A DNA stretch of 64,000 nt, taken from assembly GCA_041874725.1 (NCBI GenBank), contig CP097466.1, forward strand, positions 3,844,001-3,908,000. Direction: 5' to 3'. The position numbers and the translations under genes are program-made. Below the pieces are notes generated by a model. It ran no database searches, had not been told where the DNA came from, and was given only the letters and a program-made list of their open reading frames with translations. This DNA is from Duganella sp. BuS-21. Its GTDB lineage: Bacteria; Pseudomonadota; Gammaproteobacteria; Burkholderiales; Burkholderiaceae_D. Of this stretch, positions 60,211 to 64,000 are shown piece by piece (the first letter of the stretch is position 1; every line of letters begins with the position of its first letter).

Positions 60211-63200
60211 AATTGGTGGCGCCGGGCAGGATGATCGTGGCGACCAGGCCACCTTCGGGATGATTTTGCAGCACCAGTTCACCGCCGCTCTCTTCGATGA
60301 TGCCGCGCGCGATGCCCAGCCCCAGTCCAAGGCCCGCCGCGTTCTGGGCGCGGCCATGATCGAGCCGCACGTGCGGTTCGAACAACTGCGCCAGCTTCTC
60401 CGCCGGCACGCCGGGTCCATGATCGCGGATGCGGATATGCACCACGCCCTCGTACTCCTCGGTGGCGACATCGGCGCGGCCGCCGTAGAACAGCGCGTTA
60501 TCGAGCAGGTTGCCGATGGCGCGCTTGAGCGCCAGCGGCTTGGCCTGCACCACCAGCCCGGCCGGCGTGTAGCCGATCTGATGCCCGGCCAGTTGGGCGC
60601 TGCGCAGCATGCGGCCGATCAGCGCATCCAGCCGCACCGGCGTGGTGTTCTCGTAGATGTCGCTGTCCTTCACGGTTTGCAGCGCACCTTTGACCATCAT
60701 GTCCAGGTCATCCAGATCGTCGTGGAATTCGCGGCGCACCTCGTCATTGTTCAGCAGTTCGGAGCGCAGCTTGAGGCGCGTGATCGGCGTGCGCAGATCG
60801 TGCGAGATCGAGAGGAACAGCCGTTCACGGTCGGCCACGTAGCGCTGCAACTGGGTCTGCGCCTGCTCCAGCTCCTGCGTGCGGGTGCGGACCTGTACCT
60901 CCAGTTCGCGCCGGCGCCGCGCGTGCATGCGTTCGCGCGTGCGGTGGCCGCCCCATATCAGCATCACTGTGGACAGCAGCACCGCCAGCCGGAACCACCA
61001 GCGCTGCCAGTAAGGCGGCGCGATCTCGAACACCAGCGGCGGCGAAGGCTGGCCCCAGACGCCGTCCTTGCTCGCAGCCTGCACCTGGAATTCGTAGCGG
61101 CCGGGATCGAGGTTGGTGTAGGTGGCGATGCGTTTGCTGGCGTCGCTGGCAGTCCAGTCACCGTCGTAGCCCGCCAGCCGGTAGCGGAAGCGGTTGCGCT
61201 GCGGGTCGCTGTAATGCAGCGCGGCGAATTCGAAAGTCAGCGCGGCGGCATCGTGCCCCAGCCGCATGCTGGCGCCGTCGATGGGCAAAGGCTTGCCGCC
61301 GGCCTGCATGGAGGTGACCACGGCCGGCGGCGGATAGGGATTGTCGCGGATGGCCGCCGGATGGAACACGGTCAGGCCATTGACGCCACCAAAATACATG
61401 GTGCCATCGCGCTCGCGGTAGGCCGAGCCGGAAAAATAATAGCCCTCGATCATGCCGTCGCGCGCCGAATAGTTCTTGAACCTGCCGGCCTCCGGCTCCA
61501 TGCGCGAGATGCCGGTGGCAGTGCTGAGCCACAGCGCACCGTCATCGGCCTGCAGGATGGCGCCGATGGAGTCGTCGGCCAAGCCCTCGCGGGTGGTGTA
61601 GCGATGGAAGCGTATGGCGCCGTCGGCCTCGCGCACCACGCGATTCAAGCCACCGTTGGTGCCGACCCACAGCGTCCCCTGGCGGTCGAGGAACAGCGAC
61701 TGCACACGATCGCTGCTGATGCTGGTGATATCGGCGCGGTCGTGCTGGAAGTGGCGGAAGCTGCGGCCGTCCGCCGCCAGCAGGTTCAATCCATTATCGG
61801 TGGCGACCCAGATCGCGCCGCCGGCGTCTTCCGCCGTCATGCGCACCCAGTCGTCACTGAGGCTGGTCGCATCGCGGCCGTCGTGGCGGAAGCTGCGGTC
61901 CGCGCCACCGCCGCTGTCGATGCGGTGCAAGCCGCCACGGCTGGCCACCCACAGATTGCCGGCGCGGTCGCCGGTGATATGGGTGATCGAATTACTGTTC
62001 GCATCCGGGCTGGCGAAATCGTGGGCGGCATAGCTGCCGCGCTCAGGGTCGAAGCGTCCCAGTTCGGCGCTGCTGCCTATCCAGGTGACGCCGCGCGCGT
62101 CGCGATACAACGCCAGCACGATCTCCTTGTTGCTCATATGCCGCTCCAGCCGGGCGTCGCCGCGCAGCCGGGTGACCTTACCGGTAGAGGGATCAAGCCG
62201 GTCGATGCCGCCTATACCGGCCAACAGCAGCCCGCCCTTGCCGTCGCTGCACAGGCCATAGATACGGTTGTCGTGCAAGGTGTGCGCATCGCCGGGGATG
62301 TGGAAGTAGCGGCTGAAGCCACCGCTGGCCAGGTCGGCGCGGCGCACGCCGGCGGTCCAGCTGCCGACCCACAGCGTGCCGCTATGATCCTGGAACAGGC
62401 TCGATACCTCGTTGCCCGCGCTCTGGTGCGGATCGGCCGGTACTGTGACGAAGCGGCGCTGGCTCGCGTCCCAACGATGCAGGCCGTTGGTATTGGTGCC
62501 CAGCCACAGCGTGTTGTCGCGGTCCTGCACCAGCGCCGTCACCAGTCCCGGCGCCAATCCATCGGCCGGACCGAATACATGGCGCGGCATGCCGGGTACT
62601 CCCAGCTGCCAGCTGACCAGTCCATCCATAGTCACCAGCCACAACACCTGGCGCTGGTCGATGCGCAATTGCTGCACCTCGTTGAGCGGCGCATTGGGCT
62701 TGGTCGGCGCGTCGATGCGGAAGTGTTGAAAGCCGGTGGCGCCGGCGGCCAGGCGGTCCAGCCCCTGCTTCAGGCCGACCCACAGTCCGCCCTCGGCGTC
62801 GAGCGCCAGCGCGTTCACGTGGTCATTGGCCAGGCTGGCGGCGTTGGCGGGATCGTGGCGCAGCACCTTGTAGCGGCCCGATTCCGGGTTGAAGTGATGG
62901 ACGCCATCGCTGGTGCCCAGCCACAGCTGGCCGTAGCCGTCGCTGATGATGGCCTGCACCTGCTGCCGCCCGGCGCGTCCCGGGCCGGCGCTGGCGGGAA
63001 AGCTGGTGAAGTCGCCACTGGCCGGATCGAAGCGCTGCAAGCCGCCGCGCGTGCCTACCCACAGGCGGTTCTTCTTGTCGACGTGGAGCGCCTGCACCCA
63101 GTTGTCGGCCAGGCTGCGCGAGTCGTTGGGTATGGTGCGGTAGACAGTAACGCGATAACCATCGTAACGGCTCAAGCCATGCTGGCTGCCGAACCACATA

Positions 63201-63361
63201 TAGCCCTGCTGGTCCTGCACGATGGCGGTAACGGTTTCCTGCGCCAGACCGTCCTTGACGCTCAGCTGCTCGAAGTTGAGGGTGCGCGGCACCACCGCCA
63301 GCGCCGCAGTGTGCAACAGCCACGCGCAGCACAGCAGCAAGGCGTGGCGCAGCATCGGCAT
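60206..63361 (-). CDS. Propeller-type sensor histidine kinase
   Basis: A 1051-residue membrane sensor kinase. I start at 63361 (MPMLRHALLLCCAWLL), a Sec signal. A long periplasmic part (about 25-700) holds many two-component-propeller repeats such as DGLAQETVTAIVQDQQGYMWFG and DKKNRLWVGTRGGLQRFD. A Y_Y_Y domain (about 708-772), a membrane helix (about 783-805) and a coiled coil lead to the HisKA box LSISHDLRTPITRL with His854 and the HATPase region: GNLLDNALFYGG (N box), IRDHGPGVPAEK and GLGLGLGIARGI. Unlike hybrid systems of Bacteroidetes there is no receiver or AraC domain; the partner is the separate OmpR-type regulator 10 bases upstream. Position suggests it senses chitin oligosaccharides. 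Confidence 0.93.
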   Translation of the reverse strand: MPMLRHALLLCCAWLLHTAALAVVPRTLNFEQLSVKDGLAQETVTAIVQDQQGYMWFGSQHGLSRYDGYRVTVYRTIPNDSRSLADNWVQALHVDKKNRLWVGTRGGLQRFDPASGDFTSFPASAGPGRAGRQQVQAIISDGYGQLWLGTSDGVHHFNPESGRYKVLRHDPANAASLANDHVNALALDAEGGLWVGLKQGLDRLAAGATGFQHFRIDAPTKPNAPLNEVQQLRIDQRQVLWLVTMDGLVSWQLGVPGMPRHVFGPADGLAPGLVTALVQDRDNTLWLGTNTNGLHRWDASQRRFVTVPADPHQSAGNEVSSLFQDHSGTLWVGSWTAGVRRADLASGGFSRYFHIPGDAHTLHDNRIYGLCSDGKGGLLLAGIGGIDRLDPSTGKVTRLRGDARLERHMSNKEIVLALYRDARGVTWIGSSAELGRFDPERGSYAAHDFASPDANSNSITHITGDRAGNLWVASRGGLHRIDSGGGADRSFRHDGRDATSLSDDWVRMTAEDAGGAIWVATDNGLNLLAADGRSFRHFQHDRADITSISSDRVQSLFLDRQGTLWVGTNGGLNRVVREADGAIRFHRYTTREGLADDSIGAILQADDGALWLSTATGISRMEPEAGRFKNYSARDGMIEGYYFSGSAYRERDGTMYFGGVNGLTVFHPAAIRDNPYPPPAVVTSMQAGGKPLPIDGASMRLGHDAAALTFEFAALHYSDPQRNRFRYRLAGYDGDWTASDASKRIATYTNLDPGRYEFQVQAASKDGVWGQPSPPLVFEIAPPYWQRWWFRLAVLLSTVMLIWGGHRTRERMHARRRRELEVQVRTRTQELEQAQTQLQRYVADRERLFLSISHDLRTPITRLKLRSELLNNDEVRREFHDDLDDLDMMVKGALQTVKDSDIYENTTPVRLDALIGRMLRSAQLAGHQIGYTPAGLVVQAKPLALKRAIGNLLDNALFYGGRADVATEEYEGVVHIRIRDHGPGVPAEKLAQLFEPHVRLDHGRAQNAAGLGLGLGIARGIIEESGGELVLQNHPEGGLVATIILPGATNS

Positions 63362-63371
63362 GGCAGCCGGC

Positions 63372-64000
63372 TTACGCCGGCGAGACGGCGACATCGGCCG
63401 AGAACACATAGCCCGCGCCGCGCACGGTCTTGATCAGCGACGGCTGCTTGCCGTCGTCATTCAAACGCAAACGCAGTTTGCTGATCTGGACATCCAGCGA
63501 ACGGTCCAGCGGACCGGCGTCGCGGCCGCGCGTCTGTTCACACAACACGCTGCGGTCGAGGATATCGCCCGGATGCTCGACGAAGTATTTGAGCAGCTGG
63601 TAATCCAGGCCGGTCAGCGGCACCAGCGCACCGGCGCTGTCGGTCACGGTGCGCTCCAGCAGATCCAGCGTGAAGCCGACAAAGCGGTAATAGCGCGTGA
63701 CGTTCTGGGTGTCGATGCCGGCACGGCGCAACAGCGACTTGATACGCGCCAGCAGCTCGCGCGGGTCGTAGGGCTTGCCGATGTAATCGTCCGCGCCCAG
63801 CTCCAGGCCGACGATGCGGTCGGCGCCATCGGAGATCGCGGTCAGCATGATGATCGGCAGGTTGGAGCGGCGCCGCACCTCTTTGCACAGCACAAAGCCG
63901 TCCGTGTCGGGCAGCATCACATCAAGGATCACCAGGGCCAGTTGGTCGGCCAGGCGGGAAAACTCGGATTGGAAGGTCAGGCCGTCCGGGGCCAAGGTCA
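63372..64000 (-). CDS. OmpR-family response regulator (N-terminus outside window)
   Basis: The last 209 or so residues of an OmpR/PhoB-type response regulator; the first part of the receiver lies beyond the right edge. Visible receiver features are LVILDVMLPDTDGFVLCKEV, with the phosphorylated Asp in ILDVMLP, the switch Thr in IIMLTAISDGADR and the conserved Lys in DDYIGKPYDPREL. The winged-helix DNA-binding domain follows: VPLTGLDYQLLKYFVEHPGD, VLCEQTRGRDAGPLDRSLDV and the wing IKTVRGAGYVFSAD. The sensor kinase follows 10 bases later. The tandem YGTAA repeats at 55543, 55615, 60133 and 60196 are the expected kind of target. Confidence 0.93.
   Translation of the reverse strand, partial: TLAPDGLTFQSEFSRLADQLALVILDVMLPDTDGFVLCKEVRRRSNLPIIMLTAISDGADRIVGLELGADDYIGKPYDPRELLARIKSLLRRAGIDTQNVTRYYRFVGFTLDLLERTVTDSAGALVPLTGLDYQLLKYFVEHPGDILDRSVLCEQTRGRDAGPLDRSLDVQISKLRLRLNDDGKQPSLIKTVRGAGYVFSADVAVSPA

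Noticed and set aside
60260..63433. Very long open frame (over 1000 codons) opposite the sensor kinase gene
   Set aside because: It is a shadow of the kinase in high-GC DNA: no family motifs, His/Gln/Arg-rich composition, no ribosome site. The same holds for long frames opposite the RND pump (4448-6136) and the receptors (9481-11595, 52908-55187).
1..64000. tRNA, rRNA, CRISPR array, insertion sequence or prophage
   Set aside because: I looked for cloverleaf-like stretches, regular spaced repeats and transposase or integrase frames and found none I could support.

Overview
The window is high-GC DNA with dense protein coding and no rRNA, tRNA, CRISPR array or recognisable transposase. Gene content points to a soil- or plant-associated betaproteobacterium, most likely Oxalobacteraceae (Massilia/Duganella group): several OAR-type TonB receptors, Tat-exported sugar enzymes, NodD-like LysR regulators and a full chitin-use locus. 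This placement is inferred from gene content, not from a search.

Layout: (1) 9-7382, all minus: a DUF2177 membrane protein, a MipA/OmpV outer-membrane protein, then an RND efflux operon read membrane-fusion lipoprotein > RND pump > NodT-type outer-membrane lipoprotein. (2) 7643-8356: an unrecognised gene. (3) 8375-42260: a glycoside-catabolic island. At its heart are neighbouring genes for the alpha (TIM-barrel) and beta (DUF6379) subunits of a C-glycoside deglycosidase, with an MFS transporter, a Gfo/Idh/MocA dehydrogenase and another TIM-barrel isomerase in one operon. Around them are a Tat-linked GMC glucoside-3-dehydrogenase pair, three TonB receptors, a VOC ring-cleavage-type dioxygenase, GH1, GH3 and GH43 hydrolases (the GH43 has a frameshift), a luciferase-like monooxygenase with an FMN reductase, four further TIM-barrel isomerase-like proteins with a second MFS porter, and LacI, TetR and two NodD-like LysR regulators. 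(4) 42433-44850: a small coiled-coil membrane protein and a PAS-GAF-GGDEF-EAL protein. (5) 44982-64000: a chitin locus: TonB receptor > chitinase > SMP-30 protein > GspJ > GspK > GH20 hexosaminidase > sugar porter in one run; two NagX-like membrane proteins > GH18 chitinase > GH18-like protein in another; and a propeller sensor kinase with an OmpR-type regulator that runs off the right edge.

Proposed logic of the island (inference on known families): receptors take up plant aromatic glycosides; the GMC/Tat pair oxidises the sugar at C3 in the periplasm; the deglycosidase splits the activated bond by elimination; TIM-barrel isomerases/hydratases and the Gfo/Idh/MocA enzyme recycle the 3-keto sugar; the dioxygenase attacks the aglycone.

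I found two repeated operator types that tie the island together. A LacI-like site (TGATARCGCTTTCCC) precedes the TonB/dioxygenase operon, the MFS-deglycosidase operon and the dehydrogenase-TetR operon. A 20-bp palindrome (AGAAYCAGAATTCTRATTAT) precedes four other units. In the chitin locus, a tandem 10-bp repeat (YGTAANGAWKYGTRA) occurs four times in the two upstream regions and looks like the site of the OmpR-type regulator.
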